Assembly: GCA_035547695.1 (NCBI GenBank)
Contig: DASZUK010000039.1
Span: 1 to 64,000, forward strand
Direction of reading: 5' to 3'
Source: DASZUK01 sp035547695
GTDB taxonomy: Bacteria; Actinomycetota; Acidimicrobiia; Acidimicrobiales; RAAP-2
Length of the DNA: 64,000 nucleotides
Shown: one piece after another, positions 41,456 through 50,516 of the stretch
How positions within the stretch are numbered: position 1 is the stretch's first letter
How the letters are laid out: each line of letters starts with the position of its first letter
Program-made: the position numbers and the translations under genes
Notes under the pieces: generated by a model
What the model saw: the letters and a program-made list of their open reading frames with translations, nothing else
What the model was told of the DNA's origin: nothing
Database searches by the model: none

Positions 41456-41470
41456 GCCATGATCATGGCA
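41455..41470. promoter_or_regulatory. 16-bp perfect palindrome TGCCATGATCATGGCA over the antitoxin start
   Basis: The palindrome shares its first base with the antitoxin start codon; another CATGCC half-site follows nearby. Typical of MazE/RHH autorepression operators. Confidence 0.65.
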
Positions 41471-41484
41471 CAAACATGCCACAG

Positions 41485-41524
41485 TGCCGGCGTGCCCCGG
41501 AGGGTGCCGGCGTGCCCCGGAGGG
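41485..41524. repeat. 20-bp direct repeat, two copies
   Basis: TGCCGGCGTGCCCCGGAGGG occurs twice end to end (41485-41504, 41505-41524), followed by a GTGAAGGACCG duplication that runs into the DevR-type box at 41541. Confidence 0.65.
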
Positions 41525-41540
41525 TGAAGGACCGGGTGAA

Positions 41541-41556
41541 GGACCGAAGGTCCCTT
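41541..41556 (-). promoter_or_regulatory. DevR/DosR-like box AAGGGACCTTCGGTCC (read on minus strand)
   Basis: Imperfect palindrome 68 bp upstream of the CoA-disulfide reductase-rhodanese ATG. It belongs to a set of similar sites in front of stress genes between 41.5 and 60.7 kb. A match to the mycobacterial box GGGACTTTAGTCCC is partial. Confidence 0.6.
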
Positions 41557-41623
41557 GCCCGCGACCCTGCCCGGCGCGACCCTTGCCGGGCAGGACGGTG
41601 GCCGAGCAGCCGGAGGTCGGGAC

Positions 41624-43279
41624 ATGGGTGGGCGCAGCGTGGTGATCGTGGGGGGCGTGGCCGGCGGCATGTCGGCCGCCACGCGGCTGCGCCGGTTGGA
41701 CGAGGAGGCGTCCATCGTGGTGGTGGAGCGTTCGGCCCACGTCTCCTACGCGAACTGCGGCCTGCCCTACTACGTCGGCGGGGTCATCGAGGACGAGGAC
41801 GACCTGCTCCTGCAGACCCCCCAGCGGCTCTTCGAGCGGTTCCGCATCGACGTACGCGTGAACACCGAGGTGGTCGCCGTCGACGCCGCCGGCCGCCGGG
41901 TCACCGCCCGCACCGCCGCCGGCACCACCGAGCAGCTCCCCTACGACGCCCTGGTGCTCAGCCCCGGGGCCGCCCCGGTGCGGCCTCCGCTGCCCGGCTT
42001 CGACCGGGCCCTGGTCCTGCGGACCGTGGAGGACGCCGAACGGCTCGCCGGCGAGGCCAGGGGCCGGCCGGCCAGCGCGGTGGTGATCGGCGCCGGCTTC
42101 GTCGGGCTGGAGACCGCCGAGAACCTGGCCAGCCGCGGCATCGCCACCACCGTGGTGGAGATGGCGCCCCAGGTGCTGACCCCGCTCGATCCCGAGCTGG
42201 CCGTGCTGGTGGCCGCCGAGCTGGTCCGCCACGGGGTGGCCGTCGAGACCGGGGCGGCCGTGGCCGAGGTCACCGACGCCGGCGTCGTCCTGGACGACGG
42301 GCGCACCATCCCCGGCGAGCTGGTGGTGGTGGCCGTCGGGGTCCGGCCCGACGTGCGCCTGGCCCAGATGGCCGGGCTGGCCCTCGGCCCGAACGGCGGC
42401 ATCGCGGTGGACGCCAACGGGCGCACCAGCGACCCGTCGATCTACGCGGTGGGCGACGCGGCGGAGAAGGCCGACTCGGTCGGCGGCGGGTCGTCGCTGA
42501 TCGCGCTGGCCAACATCGCCAACCGGCAGGGTCGCCGGGTGGCCGACCACATCTGCGGTCGGGCGGTCCGCCCGGTCCCGTCGGTGGGGACCGCCATCGT
42601 CAAGGTCTTCGACGTGGTGGCCGCCATGACCGGGTGGAACGAGCGCCGGCTCCGCCAGGCCGGCCGGCGCTACCGGGTGGTGCACTCGCACCCCATGAAC
42701 CACGCCGGCTACTACCCCGGCGCCGAGCAGATGTCGCTGAAGCTGCTGTTCGACCCCGACAGCGGCGCCATCCTCGGCGCCCAGGCCGTCGGGGGGTCCG
42801 GGGTGGACAAGCGCATCGACGTGCTGGCCACCGCCATGGCCGCCGGCCTCGAGGCCGACCGGCTGGCCGACGTCGAGCTGGCCTACGCCCCCCCGTTCTC
42901 GTCGGCCAAGGACCCCGTCAACATGCTCGGCTACATGGCCGAGAACGTGCGCTCCGGGGAGTGTGACGTGGTCGAGGCCGACGAGGTGGCCGCGCTGCAG
43001 GCCGACGGGTGGACGGCGGTCGACGTGCGCACCGCCGCCGAGCACGCCGCCGGGGCCATCCCCGGGAGCGTCAACGTCCCCCTCGACGTGCTGCGCGACC
43101 GGGTCGGCGACCTCGACGGGGCCCGGTGCCTCGTCTACTGCGAGGTGGGCCAGCGCGGCCACACCGCCACCACCCTGCTGCACGAGCTGGGGATCGCCGC
43201 CCGCAACCTCGACGGCGGCTACCGCACCTGGCGGGCCGCCGACGCCGCGGCGGCCGGCGACCCGGCCCGCCTGGTGTGA
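41624..43279 (+). CDS. CoA-disulfide reductase / NADH persulfide reductase with C-terminal rhodanese domain, 551 aa
   Basis: Two-dinucleotide-binding flavoprotein: G-G-V-A-G-G near residue 10 (FAD), catalytic Cys45 in S-Y-A-N-C-G-L-P-Y-Y, NAD motif G-A-G-F-V-G-L-E near 150 and F-A-D-type Y-A-V-G-D near 276. From about residue 460 a rhodanese module follows, with active-site Cys506 in V-Y-C-E-V-G-Q-R-G. Such fusions reduce CoA disulfide or per/polysulfides with NAD(P)H. The ATG at 41624 fits the FAD motif position. A DevR-like box sits upstream, so control with the dormancy genes is likely. Confidence 0.93.
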   Translation: MGGRSVVIVGGVAGGMSAATRLRRLDEEASIVVVERSAHVSYANCGLPYYVGGVIEDEDDLLLQTPQRLFERFRIDVRVNTEVVAVDAAGRRVTARTAAGTTEQLPYDALVLSPGAAPVRPPLPGFDRALVLRTVEDAERLAGEARGRPASAVVIGAGFVGLETAENLASRGIATTVVEMAPQVLTPLDPELAVLVAAELVRHGVAVETGAAVAEVTDAGVVLDDGRTIPGELVVVAVGVRPDVRLAQMAGLALGPNGGIAVDANGRTSDPSIYAVGDAAEKADSVGGGSSLIALANIANRQGRRVADHICGRAVRPVPSVGTAIVKVFDVVAAMTGWNERRLRQAGRRYRVVHSHPMNHAGYYPGAEQMSLKLLFDPDSGAILGAQAVGGSGVDKRIDVLATAMAAGLEADRLADVELAYAPPFSSAKDPVNMLGYMAENVRSGECDVVEADEVAALQADGWTAVDVRTAAEHAAGAIPGSVNVPLDVLRDRVGDLDGARCLVYCEVGQRGHTATTLLHELGIAARNLDGGYRTWRAADAAAAGDPARLV

Positions 43280-43310
43280 CCTCGGCCCCCGTGGTCGCCC
43301 GCCGGAGCCG

Positions 43311-45740
<2,430 letters not shown>

Positions 45741-45763
45741 CGCGCCATCTTGGCGGCCCGGAC

Positions 45764-45776
45764 GGGACGGTGTCCC
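45764..45776. promoter_or_regulatory. GGGAC-GGT-GTCCC palindrome between ATPase and USP genes
   Basis: Perfect 5-bp arms with DosR-like GGGAC/GTCCC halves (3-bp spacer instead of four), located between divergent ATPase and universal stress genes. A possible DevR site, weaker than the others. Confidence 0.4.
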
Positions 45777-45800
45777 CTGGCGCCCGGCCCCGGCGTCGGG

Positions 45801-45872
45801 CATGGTGGGCGGGTGGACGTCAGACATGGTGGGCGGGTGGACGTCAGACATGGTGGGCGGGCGGGTGTCGGG
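45801..45872. repeat. 24-bp tandem repeat, three copies, divergent promoter region
   Basis: CATGGTGGGCGGGTGGACGT plus CAGA at 45801-45824, 45825-45848 and a diverged 45849-45872. It makes alternative start codons on both strands (ATG leftward, GTG rightward), which leaves the 5' ends of both genes uncertain. Confidence 0.75.
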
Positions 45873-46352
45873 CACGGTGAGCGGACGGCACCCGCCGAAC
45901 CGCCGACCGACCGGGACGGAGCGGGAGCTGCCGGTGGTGTCGTCGTCGGTGTCGACGGGTCCGAGCACTCCCTCCGGGCCCTGGACTGGGCCGCCGACGA
46001 GGCCGGCCGGCGGGGGGTGCCGTTGGTGGTCCTGCACGCCAACTTCTGGACCGACGACGCACTACGGCTGCCGGCGTTCGCGGAGCAGCGCGACCTGGAC
46101 GCGGCCGCCCTCCGGGCCGCGGTGGCCCGGGCCCGCCAACGGCAGCCCGGCCTCACCGTCGTCGGCCGGGCCACCGCCCCGCCGGCCGCCGAGGCGCTGG
46201 TCGACGCCAGCCGCGACGCGGTGCTGGTCGTCGTCGGCACCCGCGGCCTCCGCCTCGTGGACGAGCTGGCCCTGGGGTCGGTCAGCCACCATCTGGCCTG
46301 CCACGCCCACTGCCCGGTGGTGATGGTGCCCGGGCCCGCACCGGCCCGGTAG
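45837..46352 (+). CDS. universal stress protein, single UspA domain, about 171 aa
   Basis: V-V-V-G-V-D-G-S-E-H-S at the domain start and V-V-V-G-T-R-G-L-R-L-V-D-E-L-A-L-G-S-V near the end (ATP motif G-x2-G-x9-G-S), then H-C-P-V-V-M-V-P. One USP domain of about 140 residues is preceded by a Gly/Arg-rich leader with no good start; GTG at 45837 (or 45813) is the best available. ATP-binding USPs sense energy state in stress. Divergent from the ATPase; a GGGAC/GTCCC site lies between. Confidence 0.85.
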   Translation: MDVRHGGRAGVGHGERTAPAEPPTDRDGAGAAGGVVVGVDGSEHSLRALDWAADEAGRRGVPLVVLHANFWTDDALRLPAFAEQRDLDAAALRAAVARARQRQPGLTVVGRATAPPAAEALVDASRDAVLVVVGTRGLRLVDELALGSVSHHLACHAHCPVVMVPGPAPAR

Positions 46353-46403
46353 CGGCGGTCCGGGAACGCCGGTGCGGAGCCGGCCGGCGGCCACCGCCGC
46401 CGC

Positions 46404-47324
46404 TCAGCCCGCGGCCACGGCGTCGCGGCCGGCCGCCGAGCGGTCCCGGTCGCCTTCGGCGGCCGCCTGGGGGATCACGACCACCGGGCAGTGGGCGTGG
46501 TCGGCGCACTCGTAGGCGGTGGAGCCGACCAGGAGCTCCTGGAGGTGGCTCCGGCCGTGCCGCCCGAGCACCAGGAGGTCGGCCCGGCGGCCCTCGTCCA
46601 CGAGCACCGGCACCGCCGGCCCGACGCAGTGGGTGGCCTCGACCGCGACGTCCGGCGCCCACTGCCCGGCGCGGGCCCTGGCCGTGTCGACGATCCGTTG
46701 CGCCTCCTCCTCGTAGCCGAGCCGGGGCGGCGGCACGTAGGACCCGACGGGGGCGTACTGCCAGGCGAACACCGCCGCCACCGAGGCACCCCGCCGCCTG
46801 GCTTCGTCGAGGGCCCAGTGCAGGGCGGCGTCCGATCCCTCGGACCCGTCCACGCCGACGACGATGCGGTCCGACCGCAGCTCGGTCGGGTCGACCGGGT
46901 CGGCGTGCACCACCACCAGCGGGCAGGTGGCCCGATGCAGGCAGTGCCGGCTGACCGATCCCAGGCGCAACCCCAGGAACCCCCCGGCACCTCGGGCGCC
47001 GACGACCAGGAGCTCGGCGGTGCCGGCCGCCTCCAGCAGCGCTTCGGCCGGCGGGCCCGCCGGGGTCTCGACCCGGACCGTCACGGTGGGCTGCCGGGTG
47101 GCCACCAGGCCGGCCGCCTCCTCCGCCACCTTGCCGGCGGCGGTCAGGTGGAACACGTCGAACGTGGCCGTGAACTCGCCGGGCTCCGAGTGCGGCGTGC
47201 CGGCACAGACCACCCGGAGCACCGCGTCCCGCATACAGGCCTCGTCGGCCGCCCACTTCAGCGCCATCCGGGCCCGCTCGGAGCCGTCCACTCCGACCAC
47301 GATCGATCGTTCGTTGCTCAGCAT
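46404..47324 (-). CDS. tandem universal stress protein, 306 aa
   Basis: Two UspA domains: the first starts S-I-V-V-G-V-D-G-S-E and ends with V-V-G-A-R-G-A-G-G-F-L-G-L-R-L-G-S-V (complete ATP motif), the second starts R-I-V-V-G-V-D-G-S-E-G and ends L-V-L-G-R-H-G-R-S-H-L-Q-E-L-L-V-G-S. Same arrangement as the mycobacterial Rv1996/Rv2005c class. The ATG at 47324 has GGAGG at 7-base spacing; the ATG at 47330 is too close to it. DevR-like box at 47402, about 80 bp upstream. Confidence 0.92.
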   Translation of the reverse strand: MLSNERSIVVGVDGSERARMALKWAADEACMRDAVLRVVCAGTPHSEPGEFTATFDVFHLTAAGKVAEEAAGLVATRQPTVTVRVETPAGPPAEALLEAAGTAELLVVGARGAGGFLGLRLGSVSRHCLHRATCPLVVVHADPVDPTELRSDRIVVGVDGSEGSDAALHWALDEARRRGASVAAVFAWQYAPVGSYVPPPRLGYEEEAQRIVDTARARAGQWAPDVAVEATHCVGPAVPVLVDEGRRADLLVLGRHGRSHLQELLVGSTAYECADHAHCPVVVIPQAAAEGDRDRSAAGRDAVAAG

Positions 47325-47401
47325 GGTCATCCTCCACGCCTCCAGCCGCTCCGCGGGTAGGGGTCCGGTCTCATTGGACCCTCCCCGGCAGGGTGGGGGA
47401 A

Positions 47402-47416
47402 GGGCCGAAGGTCCCC
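47402..47416 (-). promoter_or_regulatory. DevR/DosR-like box GGGGACCTTCGGCCC (minus strand)
   Basis: Sits about 80 bp upstream of the tandem USP start. A second partial repeat, GGGTCC...GGACCC (47361-47381), lies between and could be an added half-site pair. Confidence 0.6.
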
Positions 47417-47467
47417 GATCTTCTCAGGTCCCGGCCCTCTTCCGCCGGCCGGCCGGTGCGACCGGCG

Positions 47468-47863
47468 TCAGGCCGGGTGGACGGCGGGCGCCCCGTGGCC
47501 GGGCCCGGCCAGGTGGAGGGCGAGCAGGGGGCCGGTCGCGCTGTCGGGCCCGAAGGACCACGTCACCGATCCCCCGGCGCCCCGGGCCTCCCGCCGGATG
47601 CCGCACAGGACGTCGAACCACCCGTCGTCCAGGGAGAGGTGGCTCACGTCGATGACGACGTCGTGGTGGCCCTCCTCGACCAACCCGCGGACCACCGCGG
47701 CCACGTTGGCCCCCGTCCCGTCGGTCAGGGTGCCGGCCAGGTAGACCACCACGGGGTCGTCCCCGGTGTCCACCCACATCTCCAGGGCCACCTCGGACCG
47801 CCAGGCTTCGGCCGGTTCGGCCAACCAGGGCGCCAGATCCAAAGGACGGGGTGCGCTCGTCAC
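47468..47863 (-). CDS. STAS-like domain protein, 131 aa
   Basis: After a Pro/Trp N-terminus, V-V-V-Y-L-A-G-T-L-T-D-G-T-G-A-N-V-A-A-V-V-R-G-L and V-V-I-D-V-S-H-L-S-L-D-D-G-W-F-D-V-L resemble the strand-helix core of STAS domains (anti-sigma factor antagonists). The phosphoacceptor Ser after the second strand is present as D-V-S-H-L-S. No partner anti-sigma kinase in the window. GTG at 47863 is the likely start; a DevR-like box lies 40 bp upstream. STAS assignment is by pattern and not certain. Confidence 0.65.
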   Translation of the reverse strand: MTSAPRPLDLAPWLAEPAEAWRSEVALEMWVDTGDDPVVVYLAGTLTDGTGANVAAVVRGLVEEGHHDVVIDVSHLSLDDGWFDVLCGIRREARGAGGSVTWSFGPDSATGPLLALHLAGPGHGAPAVHPA

Positions 47864-47900
47864 CGCAGACGATGGTACGGAGGTTGCGCCCGGTCCTCCA

Positions 47901-47916
47901 GGGCCGAAGGTCCCTT
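47901..47916 (-). promoter_or_regulatory. DevR/DosR-like box AAGGGACCTTCGGCCC (minus strand)
   Basis: Shares AAGGGACCTTCGG with the site at 41541 and lies 38 bp upstream of the STAS-like gene start, just past the stop of the DUF47 gene. Confidence 0.65.
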
Positions 47917-47922
47917 CCCGGG

Positions 47923-48537
47923 TCAGCCCTCCTTGACCACGGCGTACCAGATGCGGTGGGCCACCCGCTCCACCGCGTCGCCCATCCGGGCGCACCTGCG
48001 GTACAGCTCCCGGCGGCCCATCACCTCGCGGACCTCGTCGACGTCGAGCAGGGCGGACATGGCCCGGCGGTACGTCCGCTCGACGGCACGCTGATGGTGG
48101 ACGGCGCGGTCGGCCCGGGAGGTGGCGCCGTCCGGATCGGACTTGAGCAGCGGGAACGCGGCCACCAGGTCGGCCACCCCGGCCGCGGCGGCCGCGGCCA
48201 TGTCGGCCATCGGCCGGTCCGGGGCCATGGCGAGCAGGTCGGCCTCGCGGACCAGGTTCTTGGCGTCGTTGAGGACGTTGTCCAGCCGCTCCGACAGCTC
48301 GTAGAGGTCCTCCGGGTTGATCGGCGGGAGGAACGTCCGGGTGACGGCGGCCAGGAGGTCCCGGCGGGCGGCGTCGGCGCGGTGCTCGGCGGCCCGCACG
48401 TTCGCCACCTGGCCGGCCTCGCCCCGGCACCAGGCGCAGAGCGCCTCCATGCCGGCGACCGTCACGTCCCCCTGGGCCACCAGCATGCCCAGCAGGTCCG
48501 GGCGCTCGGGGAGGAACCAGTGCTTCAACGGGCCCAC
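47923..48537 (-). CDS. DUF47/PhoU-like partner of the phosphate permease, 204 aa
   Basis: All-helical: H-W-F-L-P-E-R-P-D-L-L-G-M-L, then A-E-H-R-A-D-A-A-R-R-D-L-L, F-L-P-P-I-N-P-E-D-L-Y-E-L-S-E-R-L-D-N-V-L-N-D-A-K (the D/E-rich metal-binding helix of PhoU/DUF47), and a final V-A-H-R-I-W-Y-A-V-V-K. Proteins of this type are encoded next to PiT transporters and modulate them. The GTG at 48537 overlaps the PiT stop by 13 bases, so it is coupled to the transporter. Confidence 0.88.
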   Translation of the reverse strand: MGPLKHWFLPERPDLLGMLVAQGDVTVAGMEALCAWCRGEAGQVANVRAAEHRADAARRDLLAAVTRTFLPPINPEDLYELSERLDNVLNDAKNLVREADLLAMAPDRPMADMAAAAAAGVADLVAAFPLLKSDPDGATSRADRAVHHQRAVERTYRRAMSALLDVDEVREVMGRRELYRRCARMGDAVERVAHRIWYAVVKEG

Positions 48538-49523
48538 CTCCAGACCGGGACGACCAGCGCCGCCAGCGCACCGCTGACCGGCAGGGTCACCAGCCAGGCG
48601 AGGCCGATCTGGCCGACGACGGCCCAGCGTATGTGGCGGCGGCGCTCGCCGACGCCCGTGCCGACGATGGCCGGGGCCACGACGTCGGTGGTGCTCACCG
48701 GCGCGCCGGCCAGGGAGGCCACCAGGACGATGGTGGCGGCCGACGCCTGGCTCACCAGGCCGTCGAGCGAGGTGAGGGGGTAGATGCGGCGGCCGAGGGT
48801 GCGGACCACCCGCCAGCCGCCGAGCAAGGTGCCCACCGTGAGGAGGCCGGCGGCGGTGAGCACCACCCAGAGCGGCACGGCGAACCGGGAGAGCCGTCCC
48901 CCGGCCACCAGGGCGGCCGCCATCAGCCCCATCGTCTTCTGGGCGTCGTTCGACCCGTGGGCGAACGCCAGGCCGGCCGACGCCACCACGTCGCCGACCC
49001 GCACCGGGCCCCGGACGGCGCGGGTCGCCCTGGCCAGCACCCGGCGGAGGGCGCGTATGCCGGCTGCCGCCATCGGCACCGCCACGACCGCGGCCAGGAG
49101 CAGCCAGACCAGCGATCCGAGCACGCCGGTCGGCCGCAGGCCGTCGAGCCCGCCCCAGTTGACGGCGTGGACCCCGCCGTCGGCCAGGGCGGCGCCGGTC
49201 AGCGCGCCGACCAGGCAGTGCCCGGAGCTGCACGGGATGCCCCACCACAGCGTGGCCACGTTCCAGGCCAGCGCTCCGGTCACCGCCGCGCCGACGACCG
49301 CGAGGGCGTCGGCGGCGGGCACGTCGACGATGCCGGCCACCGTGGCGGCCACCGCCGTGCCCACCACCACGGCGCCGACGACGTGGAACACCGCCGCCAT
49401 CACCACCGCCGGGCCCGGTCGCAGCGCGCCGGTGACCACCGGGGCGGCGATGGCGTTGCCGGCGTCGTGGACCCCGTTCACCAGGCCGAAGGCGCCGGCG
49501 AGGAGCAGGACGGCGACCAGCAC
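48525..49523 (-). CDS. PiT family low-affinity inorganic phosphate transporter, 332 aa
   Basis: Both PiT signatures are present: G-x-N-G-V-H-D-A-G-N-A-I-A near residue 16 and A-H-G-S-N-D-A-Q-K near 188. About ten membrane helices in two repeats. Imports phosphate as a metal-phosphate with protons. Starts with GTG at 49523. The next gene (DUF47) overlaps it. Upstream is a 15-bp minisatellite. Confidence 0.93.
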   Translation of the reverse strand: MLVAVLLLAGAFGLVNGVHDAGNAIAAPVVTGALRPGPAVVMAAVFHVVGAVVVGTAVAATVAGIVDVPAADALAVVGAAVTGALAWNVATLWWGIPCSSGHCLVGALTGAALADGGVHAVNWGGLDGLRPTGVLGSLVWLLLAAVVAVPMAAAGIRALRRVLARATRAVRGPVRVGDVVASAGLAFAHGSNDAQKTMGLMAAALVAGGRLSRFAVPLWVVLTAAGLLTVGTLLGGWRVVRTLGRRIYPLTSLDGLVSQASAATIVLVASLAGAPVSTTDVVAPAIVGTGVGERRRHIRWAVVGQIGLAWLVTLPVSGALAALVVPVWRWAR

Positions 49524-49575
49524 CGCTCAGGTTCCGCCCGGCCGGATGGCCGAAAAGGGGTGGTGGCAGCCACCC

Positions 49576-49648
49576 GCCATGCCGTCGCCCGCCATGCCAT
49601 CACCCGCCATGCCGTCACCTGCCATGCCGTCGCCCGCCATGCCGTCAG
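49576..49648. repeat. 15-bp minisatellite, five copies (GCCATGCCGTCGCCC)
   Basis: Units start at 49576, 49591, 49606, 49621 and 49636 with one or two mismatches each. It lies in the divergent gap between the phosphate transporter and the small Pro-rich gene. Polymorphism between strains would be expected. Confidence 0.85.
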
Positions 49649-49696
49649 CTTGGCCCCGGCGCGCCGGCCGCGCCAGGACCCGGCCGGCCGGCCACG

Positions 49697-49713
49697 AAGG
49701 GTCTTTGGACCCT
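49697..49713 (+). promoter_or_regulatory. DevR/DosR-like box AAGGGTCTTTGGACCCT
   Basis: AGGGTC/GGACCCT arms around a TTT centre, 30 bp upstream of the ATG of the Pro-rich peptide and thus of the GNAT/GH65 transcript. The centre is closer to the mycobacterial box than the CCTTCGG-type sites. Confidence 0.55.
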
Positions 49714-49742
49714 GGGACCTGCGCCGGCGGCGGGTCAGGGTG

Positions 49743-49889
49743 ATGGGCATGGAGGACCTCGTCATCCCCGACCCGCTCCCGCCCGAGCCGATGCCCGAGC
49801 CCTGGCCACCCCCGGTGCCGCCGTTGCCCGGGACCCCCGAGCCGCCGTCGCCTCCGGACCTCTCGCCCGGCCCCCGGCCCGTCCGGTGA
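49743..49889 (+). CDS. proline-rich 48-aa protein, first gene of the GNAT/GH65 operon
   Basis: G-M-E-D-L-V-I-P-D-P-L-P-P-E-P-M-P-E-P-W and on: about one third of the residues are proline. Its stop overlaps the GNAT start as GTGA and a DevR-like box is placed just upstream, which argues that it is translated. It might be a disordered leader that couples translation, or a small binding partner. No homologue known to me. Confidence 0.5.
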   Translation: MGMEDLVIPDPLPPEPMPEPWPPPVPPLPGTPEPPSPPDLSPGPRPVR

Positions 49890-50503
49890 CGGCGGCGGTG
49901 GCGACCGGGCCGGCGCCCACCGGCGCCGAGCCGGCCCCGTACCCGGCGGAGCTCGAGCGCGACGTCCGGACGGCGGACGGCTCCGCGTACCGCGTCCGGC
50001 CGATCCGCCCTGACGACGCCGAGCGGCTGGTCGCCTTCCACCGCGGCCTCTCCAGCCGGTCCACCTACTTCCGGTTCTTCCGCTTCCACCCCACACTGAC
50101 CGCGGACGAGGTCGACCGGTTCACCCATGTGGACTACCGCGACCGCCTGGCCCTGGTGGCCGAGCGGGACGGCCGCCTCCTCGGGGTCGGCCGGTTCGAC
50201 CGCACCGCCGCCGGCACCGCCGAGGTCGCCTTCGTGGTCACAGACGCCTACCAGCACCACGGCATCGCCACCTGCCTGCTCGACGGGCTCATCGCCGCCG
50301 CCCTGCCCCGGGGCATCGAGGTGTTCACCGCGGAGGTGCTGGCCGAGAACACCGACATGCTGGACGTGTTCTGCGACACCGCGCTGCCGGTCGCCGTGGC
50401 CTACGACGCCGACGTCGCCTCCGTTCGGTTCCCGATCCAGCCCACCCCCGCCTACCTGGAGGGACTGGGGGAGCGGGAGGCGATCCGGCGCGGCGACCGC
50501 TGA
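49886..50503 (+). CDS. GNAT N-acetyltransferase, 205 aa
   Basis: Y-R-V-R-P-I-R-P-D-D-A-E-R-L-V-A-F at the start is the usual N-terminus of the Pat/AcuA-like GNATs; then Y-F-R-F-F-R-F-H-P, V-A-F-V-V-T-D-A-Y-Q-H-H-G-I-A-T (acetyl-CoA pyrophosphate loop Q-x-x-G-I-A) and L-L-D-G-L-I. Related actinobacterial enzymes acetylate acyl-CoA synthetases and other proteins, with USP or cyclic-nucleotide domains in some; here only the catalytic domain is present. An acyl-CoA synthetase-like gene lies at 62-64 kb. Coupled to the Pro-rich peptide. Confidence 0.85.
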   Translation: MTAAVATGPAPTGAEPAPYPAELERDVRTADGSAYRVRPIRPDDAERLVAFHRGLSSRSTYFRFFRFHPTLTADEVDRFTHVDYRDRLALVAERDGRLLGVGRFDRTAAGTAEVAFVVTDAYQHHGIATCLLDGLIAAALPRGIEVFTAEVLAENTDMLDVFCDTALPVAVAYDADVASVRFPIQPTPAYLEGLGEREAIRRGDR

Positions 50504-50516
50504 GGCCCTCCCGGCC

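Noticed and set aside
45837..45900. ATG-led frame reading M-V-G-G-W-T-S-D as the USP start
   Set aside because: It is in another frame from the UspA domain, produced by the 24-bp repeat.
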